Below are positions 47,243 to 56,930 of a DNA stretch of 64,000 nt, one piece after another. This stretch comes from Chamaecrista fasciculata (lineage: Eukaryota; Streptophyta; Magnoliopsida; Fabales; Fabaceae). A model generated the notes under the pieces. The model made no database searches. It was given only the letters and a program-made list of their open reading frames with translations, and was not told the DNA's origin. Position 1 is the stretch's first letter. Every line of letters begins with the position of its first letter. Location of the stretch: contig QANZ01028856.1 of the NCBI GenBank assembly GCA_003254925.1, positions 27,725 through 91,724 of the forward strand. The letters are read 5' to 3'. The position numbers and the translations under genes were made by a program.

Positions 47243-49761
47243 CCGCTAGCCTGCCGCTGAGGCGCTGGACTTCCATAATTGTCTTTGGAGACTTCATCTC
47301 TAGGATAGCTCTGCACTGGTCCGGGTTAGCTTCGATTCCCCTGTTGGTCAGCATGAACCCGAGGAATTTTCCACCGTTTACTCCAAAGGCGCACTTTGAG
47401 GGGTTCAGCTTCATCTGGTACTTGCGCAGTTGATTGAGGATCTCCTTCAAATCCTCAGTGTGTTTACCCCCTTCTTTGGTCTTCACCACCATGTCGTCGA
47501 CATAGACTTCCAGATTTTTTCCAATGTAATCTCTAAAGAAGAGATCCATCATTCTTTGATAGGTGGCGCCCGCATTCTTCAGTCCGAAAGGCATCACTGT
47601 GTAGCAGTACGTGCCCATCTCAGTTATGAACGCCGTTTTCTCGGCGTCCTCGGGGTTCATCTTTATCTGGTTATAACCGCTGAAGGCGTCCAGGAAACTC
47701 ATCGTTTGATGAACACAAGTCCCGTCCACAAGTTTGTCGATGTTGGGCAGTGGGTAGTGGTCTTTTGGGCAAGCTTTGTTGAGGTCAGTGAAGTCCACAC
47801 ACATTCTCCACCTGCCGTTGGCTTTCTTAACCAGTACCACGTTGGAGAGCCATTCAGGATACTTGGTTTCCCTGATAAAGCCTGCAGTCAGTAGTTTGCC
47901 TACTTCTTCCCTGATAGCCATCTGGCGCTCGTGGCCAAAGAGGCGTTTACGCTGGATCACTCCTCTTCTGCCATCAGTGTTCAGGCTGTGGCAGATGAGT
48001 TTTGTGTCAATTCCTGGCATGTCTGCAGGACACCAGGCGAAGACATCTGAGGACTCCCTTAAGAGTTGAATAAGTTCGGCCTTTTCGGCCTCGTGTAGAA
48101 GCATGTTAACCTGTACGGTTTTCTCGGCGTCCTCGCCTAGCTGCACAACCTCTAAATCTCCCGTTGGCTTGGGCCTTTGATCCGAGATTTCATCCCTGAA
48201 GTCTTCTATTTCATCGTTTAGATTCTCGGGCTTCCCTCCTTTAGGGGCGTTATCAGCTGGTGTGTTTGCCCGTGTTTTCCTTTTTCGTTCCTCTTCATTG
48301 GTTTTCGCTAGACTCATTGCATAACATTGTCTGGTTGTCCTCTGGTCCGCTCTCACTTGACCCACTCCTTGTGGCGTTGGAAATTTCATGCGTAGGTGGG
48401 CAGTGGATATCACTGCTCTCATCTTGTTCAGGGAGGGGCGTCCGAGAAGGACATTATACGCCGAGGGTGCCTGGACCACCAAGAATTCCACCATGTTACT
48501 TGTCACCCTTGGGAATTCTCCCACGGTGAGTCTTAAGTCAACACTTCCAATGGCTGGTATCTGATCCCCTGTGAATCCTATCAGGCTCCCGTAGTGTTCC
48601 TTCAGGTCTGACCTTGGAATGCCTAGTTGATCGAAGCATGACTTGTAAATGATGTCTGCGGACGAGCCCTGATCCACCATGATCCTTTCTACCGTGAAGG
48701 TACCGATTCGTGCTGTGATCACCATGGGGTCGTCATAATCCTGGTTCACTCCCCACAATTCGTCATCAGTAAAGATTATGGGTTCAACCCATCTGTCCTC
48801 TGTGGATGCTTCTTTATAGTCAATTCTGAGTATGGATCGGTTCACCTTTCTTTTCTTGTGTGGAGCTTTGGCGCCACTCTTTTCTATGCCGTCTGAGATC
48901 GTGTGGATGATCCCAGTTGGTCTGTCGTCTCTCGGCGGTGTGCGCCGATCTCGCTTCTTTTCCTCGTCATCAGCGCCTCCACTTTTTGGCTTCTTCTGCT
49001 CGCGGGTGCTTTTGTCTTCTCTAGGTCTCTTATTCCCGTCTTTCTTAATGAACCTCGACGGGAGGCGTCCCAATCTGATCAGGTTCTCAATTTCGTCTTT
49101 CAAGACGATGCATTCGTCCGTGGTGTGTCCTTCGATTCTGTGATACCTACAATACTTGCTGGTATCCACGTTTCGCCCTGCTCTCCTGGGGCGGTCTGAG
49201 AGTCTTGGTAAGAGATCTGTGTTGCAGATTTCACGGAAGATTTCCGATTGGGACACAGTAAGAACTGTGTAGACCGCATGTCTTCCCCTAGGTGGGGATC
49301 GGGGACGCCGGGAGTAATCCCTATCCCTTGGCGTTTGGGTCCCACCAGTCTTCTCAGAGTTTTTGCTGTATGGCTTTCTCGTGTCAGGTTCAATTCTTGC
49401 GAATCGATCGCGCTGGGTTCTGTCTAGATCTTCTTTCGTTATGAATTCCTCAGCCATTGAGAGGAGCTCTCCAACAGATTTGGGAGCCCTATGAGTGAGC
49501 TCCTTATGCGCGTGGCCTGGTCTGATTCCTGCTAGAAATGAGTACACCGCGATTTTGTCATCCACCTCTTTGATGCTTAGCAATGTTTTGTTGAATTTTG
49601 CCAAGTAATCGCGCAGCGACTCTCCCTTTGAGGATCTCCTAGATTGGAGATGTTCATGGCGGCCTTGAAGCTGAGTAAATGGTCTTCCGGGTCCTTTTCT
49701 CCAGTATAAGGCGTCAGCTTCATAGGCATTTTGTAATTCTTGTCCAGTTCCACAGCCTGCA
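47243..49761 (-). pseudogene. Gypsy (Tat-like) gag-protease-RT fragment
   Basis: On the minus strand, from high to low coordinates: the distal gag (HEHLQ..., KGESLRDYLAKFNKTL), a Cys/His motif (KYCRYHRIEGHTTDEC), the aspartic protease region (motif DQGSSADIIY; the usual D-S/T-G is changed), and reverse transcriptase with LDAFSGYNQI and the catalytic YVDDMVV. The frame is open over about 2.4 kb but stops at 47243, where another repeat has inserted. RNase H and integrase are therefore absent. Near 49640 the gag frame shifts and a segment expected between the two gag parts is missing. The element belongs to the Tat-like lineage of Gypsy by its gag motif and PBS. It is truncated and cannot act on its own. 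Confidence 0.88.
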
Positions 49762-52078
49762 CATGATGTTGGGAAATCGCCATGCATGTAAAAGCAACGG
49801 AAGCGGGTGTAAAACAAAATTTTAAACCATACATAGCGATTTCTTTCCCAATAGATCCGCTATATGAATCTGTATCGGTGTAAGGTCAAGAATTTACCCA
49901 AGTCTATGGCTGTTCTTTGCGTTTACGAATTTGAGGAGTCCACTCCGAGTGTGCTCCCTCCACCGGTGATCCGCACGAACAGTTTGGTAGATGCCTAGGT
50001 GCTAGCCACGTTTACTTCTCCAAGCAAACCGGGAGCCTTATCTACGGTGTTCTTGGATTCAAGAACACTTCTCGAAATCCAAGATAGAATGGCGCCTTTG
50101 ATCAAGAATGGTGTTCTTGATCTCACACACAACTCAACTCACAAAACCTAAAACTATTTTAGGGTTTGCGCCACTTTCTCTCTCTAGAAAGACTAGGGTT
50201 GTGTTTTCTCTCACAAACTTTCACCAAGACTCAAAACACTTTTGGACTTGTGAACTTTTGTTGGCTAAGTCGAAATTCCCAAGGTATGAGAGTGACATGC
50301 TTAAGTCGACTTAGGCCTTCTCATATATATAGGTCTTAGGCTTTGATAATTATAATTAGGGTTTCCCAAAATCAAATAATTATCAAATTATTAAATCATG
50401 AGATTACAATAATATCATGATTTTAGGACTTGAATTCCTAATTATAATATTACCTTAATATTATAATTTGGATCCAAATACAATCTTGGAGAATCAATTT
50501 GGAAGATCAAATCTTCCCAAGGAGATTCTCTCCCATGCGCCAAGTCCTAGGGTTTCTAGTTGGAATTTAACAAACTAAAAAAACAAACCTAACAATTAGG
50601 TAGTTATAACTAATTTGTTATTTCCCAACAATATTGATTTAAGATATTACCCTAATATCTTAATTCAATTTCAAATTCGAATTTCATGCCTTTTATTGAA
50701 TTAAAATATTACATTAATATTTAGATCCAAATAGGCCCAAAATTCGACTTACCCATATATATATATATCATTATTGAATTAAAATATTACACTAATATCT
50801 TTAATTCAATCATTTGAAATCTAGATCAAATCTATTTAAATTTCAAATCTCCAAGCCATATCTTTAATTAATAAAACATTTCCATTAATTAAAATAGGCC
50901 TAGGGAGGCGCCAACCTCATCCCTATTTATCCTAATATTAGTGAATTTAATAAATCAATAATTTCCTAACTTTTAGGAAACTTATCTGATTTATTTATTC
51001 CTAATATTATAAATAGGAATATAATTATAAATAGCATAATCACATTATCTATTTAATAATTATCATCCATATATATATTTAAATTTGTCCCACAAATCTA
51101 AATATCATATATCTGTAGATATTTATTTAAGACAATATTTCCTGTCCCAGACAGTCAATTATGTCCTAAACGGTGTCACCAATGTGACCCACGAATTAAC
51201 CCTAATTCGCGTCCCGAATTGGCATCTTGATCCTGCTCGTGTGTGACCCAGTAGGCCCCACGTGAAGTTGGCAGCAAGTCATCCCTATGACTTACAAGTC
51301 GAGAGCGGACTCTAGCAAGCCATCACGACTACCCAAAACACGTGAGTTATCGTTTAACGCCGAAACGACTTAACCTCAGTACCACCTTGTCAAATTCCCT
51401 TTTTGTCCTACGATATTCCGGTAATGGATCAGGCATGGGAAAGTCATCCAAAATCCATACCTCCAACTTTCTCGATTCCTTGAGTAAGTCCCAATTTCTA
51501 GTGTGGCCACACATTCCTTGGACAGACTCATCGAGGGGCCCAGTAAAATATCTCCCATCTCCATGAGGGACAAAATTCCGTCTTGGTCAACCATATTCCT
51601 CAGCACGGTAATCAACCAAACCCGTACTTAGCCCTTATGGCTACCCTGCTACGGGCAACGTTAGACTAAGCCAAAGTCTGACAACTACAACGCCGGAATA
51701 ATGAAGACCTCAGGTCTTGAGGGCATCGTGACAAGTGTACCAGGAGAAACTAGCTAATGACTTAAACCATGTAGGATTCTCCGAGTCAGTCCAGCAACTC
51801 GCAACCCCTTACGTAATTGCACCATGACTCGTGACAGCATCTAGTGCATGCATCCCTATGCACCGAGGTCATGCTGGTCTTAGTTCAATTCAAGTTCCCA
51901 CTCGAATGATCGACCAGGGACAGTTTTAGATTAATTATCTTATAATTAATCACGGACTGTTATCACAGTAAACATGCTAATAATGTGATAACCATTAATT
52001 TATCTCTATAAATTAATTGATATGTTCACAACATATCTATGTGGTGATTGGCCCTAGGGCATAATCTCCATCACATGA
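49762..52078 (-). mobile_element. 2.3-kb solo-LTR-like insertion in gag, with CATGA duplication
   Basis: The element is 49767-52073 (2307 bp) and is flanked by the 5-bp direct repeat CATGA at 49762-49766 and 52074-52078. On the minus strand it starts TGATGGAGATT (TGTTGG in the other copy) and ends TTTCCCAACA, the TG...CA pattern of an LTR. It has no coding frame worth naming and no internal primer-binding site that I can see, so a solo LTR left by recombination is the simplest reading. A non-autonomous LARD-type element is the alternative. Removing it would bring the two gag parts back in the same frame at the duplication. Confidence 0.8.
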
Positions 52079-52683
52079 GGGGCGAAGATTCCCTCCGCCA
52101 GTTCGGGCGTTCTCGCCGGCCCCACCGGATTGGTTGGTGGCGCCGATTCCTGCGTTGGTGCCTGGACGTTCATAGGCTGGTACATTCCAGTGGATCCTCC
52201 ATAGACGCCATATCTGGGGTAATATTGAGGATAGTACCCTTGTGGATAATAGTAACCCTGAGGTGGGTAAGTGTAGGCGCCCGACCAAGCTTGTTGCTGG
52301 GTGAGTTGAGTGGTTTGGCTGGGGCCCCCGACTTGGGTAGGTGGGGGGTGACTCATGGGTGCTGGCTGTTCTTGGACCTGGTTTCTCGGATTTCCTTCCG
52401 GAGGTACGGGTTCTGGATCAGCTTCGGCAACTTGCTTGCCTTTTTCCATGACCAGGTTTCGGATGTCTCTGCGCAATGCTTCCATCTCTATGCGCATGTC
52501 AGCTCTGAGTGCTGCGATCCTGTCCTCGTCCGTTATGGCGATCTGGCCTCCAGGCGCTGGGTTGGGCAGCGCGGGAGCTTCTTGAATGGTAGGGAACCCT
52601 GGAGGAGGAGCAAGCGTGGAACCCTGCATGGATTGGGCCACTGAGCCTCCCGGGGTCTGTTGATCAGCTGGAGTGGATGTCAT
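52074..52683 (-). pseudogene. Gypsy gag, N-terminal part
   Basis: Starts at the ATG 52683 (MTSTPADQQTPGG). It is Pro/Gln/Tyr-rich, with a YPPQGYYYPQGYYPQ repeat region and a charged helix (ALRADMRIEMEALRRDI) resembling gag N termini of Tat-like elements. It is cut at the 49762-52078 insertion and continues on the far side near 49761. Earlier in-frame codons (to 52707) are not ATG. Confidence 0.75.
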
Positions 52684-52840
52684 ATTTCTCTCTAGTTCGA
52701 TGAACACACAGGTTAAAAAGACAAAAAATATAAAGAAAAATTTGCGTGCTTCAACCTACGAGTTCGTGCGCAGAAAGAAAAATATGAATCTAGATCAACA
52801 ATCTGATAAAAAATTTAAATAGGACTTTGAATGAAAAAGT

Positions 52841-52857
52841 CCCCACAGACGGCGCCA
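52841..52857 (-). other. Primer-binding site of the Gypsy element
   Basis: On the minus strand, TGGCGCCGTCTGTGGGG follows one base after the LTR end ...GGTTCATCA. The tggcgccgt type of PBS is common in plant Tat/Athila Gypsy elements. It fixes the 5' side of the element. Confidence 0.75.
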
Positions 52858-52858
52858 G

Positions 52859-53910
52859 TGATGAACCTGGTTTTGGCCGGAGGGCTCTACCTGGTTCGAT
52901 GAAGCAACTCTGGGTCAGAAGTCGCCTGCAAGTTAATGAATGCACAGGGGTGGCCCTGCGATTCACCTCCGATGCTTAAGTCAGTAAGAGTTTGAGCACA
53001 ATAATCAATGTAAAATGGCTAGAGTGCGTACCTTTTTCCAGTGTGAGGGGCTTGCCTTTTATACTGGTGGAGGATTATCTGATGAGATCCAGATCTGGTT
53101 GAATACCTGATTGTAATCTTAACTGATTTGGCAGTTAAGATAGTGGGCAAGTCGTTATTTAATGAGGGAGACGTATGCTGATTGACTTCTAATTGATTCC
53201 TGATTGATATGGTAATGCTTCCTTATACGTCTCTGCGTAGACGCTAGGGGTGTACAAAAAAGGCCCGGCCAGACCCGGCGGACCCGGCCCGGCCCGAGGC
53301 TGTTCGGGCCGGGCCGGGTCCGGGTCTAGTCTCTCTAGACCCGGCCCGGCCCGGGGTACCCTCATTTTTTTAAAAAAAAAATAAATAAATAATTTTTTAC
53401 TATACATATTTATATTTTATACTACTAAATATTTTTTTAATTGTAATAAATACATATCTATTATTATTTTTATCAATTGTATATTAAAAATATACATAAA
53501 ATATATATTTAATCTTAATTAAATCAACTTTTTTTAACAATTAAGTCAAATTAAATGTCTTCATTAATAAAAACATCATTAAATTGATCCAAAATTAATT
53601 ATTTTACCAATATATACAAGTTAAATTATATATAGAATGAATAAAAAAATTAAAAAAAAAATATTTTTTTGGCCCGGCCGGACCCGGTGACCCGGCCCGG
53701 CCCGGCCCGGGTCTGTACCGGGCTGGGTCTCGGGCCGACCAGAAACCCGGCCCGGCCTGGCCCGTGTACACCCCTAGTAGACGCCTAGCTGTTGCCGTTC
53801 TCAGCTGACGCGGGTCCATTTGGCGTCCACGCTCGGGTGATCCCTTTGTTGGGCTTTGACCGCCAATGATCCAGGTCTTCTGAGACTCCAAGTTATTGGG
53901 CCTATTATCA
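52859..53910 (-). mobile_element. 5' LTR of the Gypsy element, interrupted by a MITE
   Basis: The inner end (GGTTCATCA on the minus strand) is fixed by the adjacent primer-binding site. The outer end is probably near 53910 (minus TGATAATAGG), giving TGAT...ATCA termini. Without the MITE at 53245-53776 the LTR would be about 510 bp. The outer boundary is a guess because no 3' LTR is available for comparison. Confidence 0.5.
53237..53784. mobile_element. hAT-type MITE with GGCCCGG arms, inserted in the Gypsy LTR
   Basis: The element is 53245-53776 (532 bp). Its termini are taggggtgtac and gtacaccccta. Next to them are GC-rich arms built of ggcccgg/ccgggcc motifs; the centre is very AT-rich. 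A perfect 8-bp target duplication, GTAGACGC, lies at 53237-53244 and 53777-53784. The TAGGGGTG end and 8-bp duplication are typical of hAT elements. No transposase. Confidence 0.9.
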
Positions 53911-54024
53911 AAAGTAGATCTATTTTTATCCAATAGTGGGCCACTGTGTACACGTGAGATATAGCCCATATATCTATATGGGCTTTAGAAATGAGAGCGA
54001 TTCGAGCCCAAAGAGATACTGTAA

Positions 54025-54067
54025 AGTCCCACAGTGGAAGATACACAAGTAAGATTCACATATATAA
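54025..54067 (+). promoter_or_regulatory. USE and TATA of the first U3 snoRNA copy
   Basis: A degenerate upstream sequence element (gtcccacagtg, 54026-54036; consensus RTCCCACATCG) is followed after about 24 bp by a TATA box (tatataag, 54061-54068). The RNA start (acgacc, about 54091) is 30 bp after the TATA start. The 24-bp spacing is the Pol III type, as known for plant U3 and U6 genes. Confidence 0.7.
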
Positions 54068-54090
54068 GACTGAAATGAAGAGACACGGCC

Positions 54091-54155
54091 ACGACCTTAC
54101 TTGAACAGGAACTGTTCTATAAGTTCTTACATTTGCATTCTTGAGTTCTAAGGAT
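54091..54155 (+). ncRNA. U3 snoRNA, 5' half only (probable pseudogene)
   Basis: The sequence acgaccttacttgaacagg followed by actgttctata matches the strongly conserved 5' domain of plant U3 snoRNA, which pairs with pre-rRNA (GAC and A boxes). After about 54155 the expected box B/C and box C'/D domain is missing and unrelated sequence follows. The promoter USE is also degenerate. It is most likely a truncated gene. Confidence 0.72.
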
Positions 54156-54384
54156 GCAGGTAACCATCTTGGTAGATGAATTTGCCCAAGTGATCTGTTT
54201 TTTGAAAATAAATCTTACTATTTGCCAATCCAACTTAAATTTTGGCCTATGCATTCATATGAACTTCAAAAATCTTACTATTTGCCAATCCAGAACTGGA
54301 GATGTTTTTATTAAACTTATGCTTTTTAACAATTTCTATTACTTTCAATTCGGTTAATAGAAAATATATTCCCATATAAAATCA
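54156..54384. repeat. Short direct repeat in intergenic DNA
   Basis: The motif atcttactatttgccaatcc occurs at about 54211 and again at about 54270. No gene seen. Confidence 0.55.
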
Positions 54385-54828
54385 AGGTCAAAACCTTATA
54401 TTGGTCCTCAAACTATTGGATAATTTTCATTTCGGCCACAAATCTATTTTTATTCTATTTTAATTCTCAAACTTTCACATTTGTTATGCTTCTGTTTCGA
54501 AAATGTCATTTTATCGAGTTTTCACTCTTATTTATAACTTGAACAATTGAGATAGACTATTTCTCTCTCATATTTGTATTAATAAGAGAGTTGAACTAAG
54601 AATGAAAATTTTTTATTTCTCTTTATAAACTCATTTATTATAACACATATGAGAGAGAAATAATTTGTCTCAATTGGCCTGGTTAGAAATAACTTAAGAA
54701 ACCATATGAAATCACATTTTTGGGACCAAAACAAAACAAGTGTGAAAGTTTGAGGACCAAAACAAAAAAAATAAATTTAGGACCAAAATGAAACTTACCT
54801 CAGTTTGAGGACCAAAATGAAACACCTC
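54385..54828. repeat. GGTCAAAA-type MITE
   Basis: The left end (ggtcaaaaccttatattggtcc) and right end (gaggaccaaaatgaaacacc) are imperfect inverted repeats. Matching inner blocks are caaactttcacatttgt and acaagtgtgaaagtttg. The type resembles 62193-62653. Target duplication not found. Confidence 0.6.
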
Positions 54829-54990
54829 TTCAACTTTTTGTATTAATATCATATGAGAAAACTTATTATTTGGCTCCTAAATTTATAACAAGTCAATGAA
54901 CATGTTTACAAATAATCGAAATACACGATCAAATTGTTAAATTTAATCATTGAATTTGAATTGATTTTATACTTTTTGAATATAAAATTT

Positions 54991-55275
54991 ATACTTGTGG
55001 TCTCATATCTTTGAGTTAGTTCCCAATTTAGTCTCATATCTTTTTTTTGTTGCAGATTTGGTCTCATATCTTTGGGTCAATTACAGGGTTGGTCTTATAT
55101 ATTTGGATCAAGTCCAAAAGTGGTCTTATATTTGTGTAAAAAGATCAATCGTTATGGGACCAAAAATGATGTGGGACCAAATTGAGATCTTTTACAAAAG
55201 ATATGAGACCAAAAATACAATAAAAAATATACAACACCAAATTGGAAACTAAGCAAAAGATATAAGACCAAATTT
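54991..55275. repeat. Palindromic MITE of about 285 bp
   Basis: The left arm tggtctcatatctttg, then gttagttcccaattt, is mirrored by the right arm aaattggaaactaagc, then aaaagatataagaccaa. Several internal copies of tctcatatcttt suggest foldback amplification. No coding content. Confidence 0.6.
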
Positions 55276-55678
55276 ATACTTTAACCTATATTATTATCCG
55301 ACCTTCTTCCCCAACCCAATATCCTTAAGAAAAAAGATTATTGTCGCGACGACAAAATAAAAAGCCACATTGTATGCAGCAACCAATTGGCCAGTGGCAA
55401 ATGCTCCAAAAATTGTAGTTCATGAAATTCTTTGTCCCAAATTTCACCCTTAAATGGAGCTCAGATCCACGGAAGATTAGTCCTTAGCCTATCGGGACGG
55501 GGATACCTTACGCAGCAAAAAAAAAAAAAACCACGTTTATGGATCAACCCTCAAAATAGAAATGTGGGTATAATTTTCCCGATAATGGCCCACTGTGCAG
55601 CCATTATATAAGTATAACCCACATATTTATGGGCCCAGGAGTGAGGATAATGAGATTGAGAGCCCATATAGTCTCTAA

Positions 55679-55722
55679 AGTCCCACATCGGATGCATTTC
55701 GTCGAAAATTAAGATATATAAA
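55679..55722 (+). promoter_or_regulatory. USE and TATA of the second U3 snoRNA copy
   Basis: A perfect plant USE, GTCCCACATCG (55680-55690), lies 24 bp upstream of TATATAAA (55715-55722). This spacing marks a Pol III snRNA-type promoter. The region upstream (gggcccagga, gagattgagagccca) is related to the one before the first copy. Confidence 0.8.
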
Positions 55723-55739
55723 CACAAAAGCACGAATTT

Positions 55740-55856
55740 ATTAGGATTTGAAGCTTGGGTGATGAATTATGCCCTTGATCGCCTTGAGCAGGGCCATCTA
55801 GTGGCGGAAGGGATTCTTCCCAGACGTGGGAAGGACCCTTCATTTTCTGACAAGCT
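55740..55856 (+). ncRNA. U3 snoRNA, 3' domain only (probable pseudogene)
   Basis: It contains gatttgaagcttggg (box B-like), gggtgatgaat (box C, TGATGA), two stem regions (gcccttgatc...gagcagggc and gggattcttccc / gtgggaaggaccc), and ttttctgacaagc (box D, TCTGA). This is the order of the 3' domain of plant U3. The conserved 5' domain should lie between the TATA and here but is absent: only cacga (55731-55735) remains. With an intact promoter it may still be transcribed, but it would lack the rRNA-pairing part. Confidence 0.65.
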
Positions 55857-56930
55857 TCCCAATTGTTTTCCTCCTCCTATTTTTTTAATTTCTTAAATTC
55901 TAACTTTCTTAATTCGATAAAACTAAAATCCTACTTCAGAGTCCAACAGAAATCAGAAATTCAACACATATATTTATTTCTGAATTCGTTTGGTCTGTTA
56001 ATTTCCCTTATTAAAGACCCACAAATATAATTTCTTCTTCTACATGTATTACTTTGATTTCTAATGTCCATAACTCCATATATATATATATATATATATA
56101 CTAGGGGCTTGGCGGGCTTGGCGTGCCCTAACGGGCACGCCAATATGCATGTAATGTTTGAATTGATTTAAAGTTGAATATTATATTAAATTTTTATATT
56201 GATAAAAGAGCAAGTTTGGGACCAATTTGAGAAATTATAAAATATTTAGGACCAATTTGAAATTACCAGTGAGTGGGGAGAGAGTGGTGGCATTTTTAAT
56301 TTTTAATTGTTTTTTGCATTTTTTTAATTCATTTATTTTTTTAAAGAAGTGGGGAGAGTGAGTAGGAGAGAGAGTGGGTGATTTTTTTTTTTTTAATTTT
56401 TTAATTCACTATTTTTGACCAACCATAAGGGGTGGAGCCATATAATATAGTATAGATATATAAGAACATATTTTTAAATGAACTATTTAAACTCCATTTA
56501 AAAAAAAATCAAATCACAAAGTGTAACGGCACGTTCCAACTTTTATTAATGAAAAAGAAAAGTACAAAATAGAAACACATATATTAACAAGACAAATCAC
56601 TAATTAGTATACAATATATATATTAACACACACATGCTAGCCTAGGTAAATGGTAATGCAAAGATGAACCTAGACGAACATTTATTCTTCATAGAAGATA
56701 TAGTGTAGTGGTCAATTCCTTCTCTCACACTTGAATTTCCCCGTCACTTCATTCATTCATGTTGGTTTGACTCCTCCCATGGCGATAACTAAGCCATCCC
56801 TATCTACCTTCATTGTAAAAAAACATCAAGTCACCATTTTTAATCAAACCCATTGTAAAATAACAAGATTCATACATACCCATTTAACGATTGCGAACCC
56901 CCATTCCCACAATCCTTGGATTTCACAAAA
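55857..56930. other. Intergenic and 5' flank of the YSL gene
   Basis: It holds a (TA)n microsatellite at about 56078-56101 and poly(T)/poly(A) stretches, and fragments of accaatttga-type repeats at 56219-56270. The leader of the YSL gene is presumably at its right end. No gene seen. Confidence 0.5.

Noticed and set aside
52048..52644. 198-codon frame antisense to Gypsy gag
   Set aside because: Shadow of the gag frame, which has clear homologous features on the other strand.
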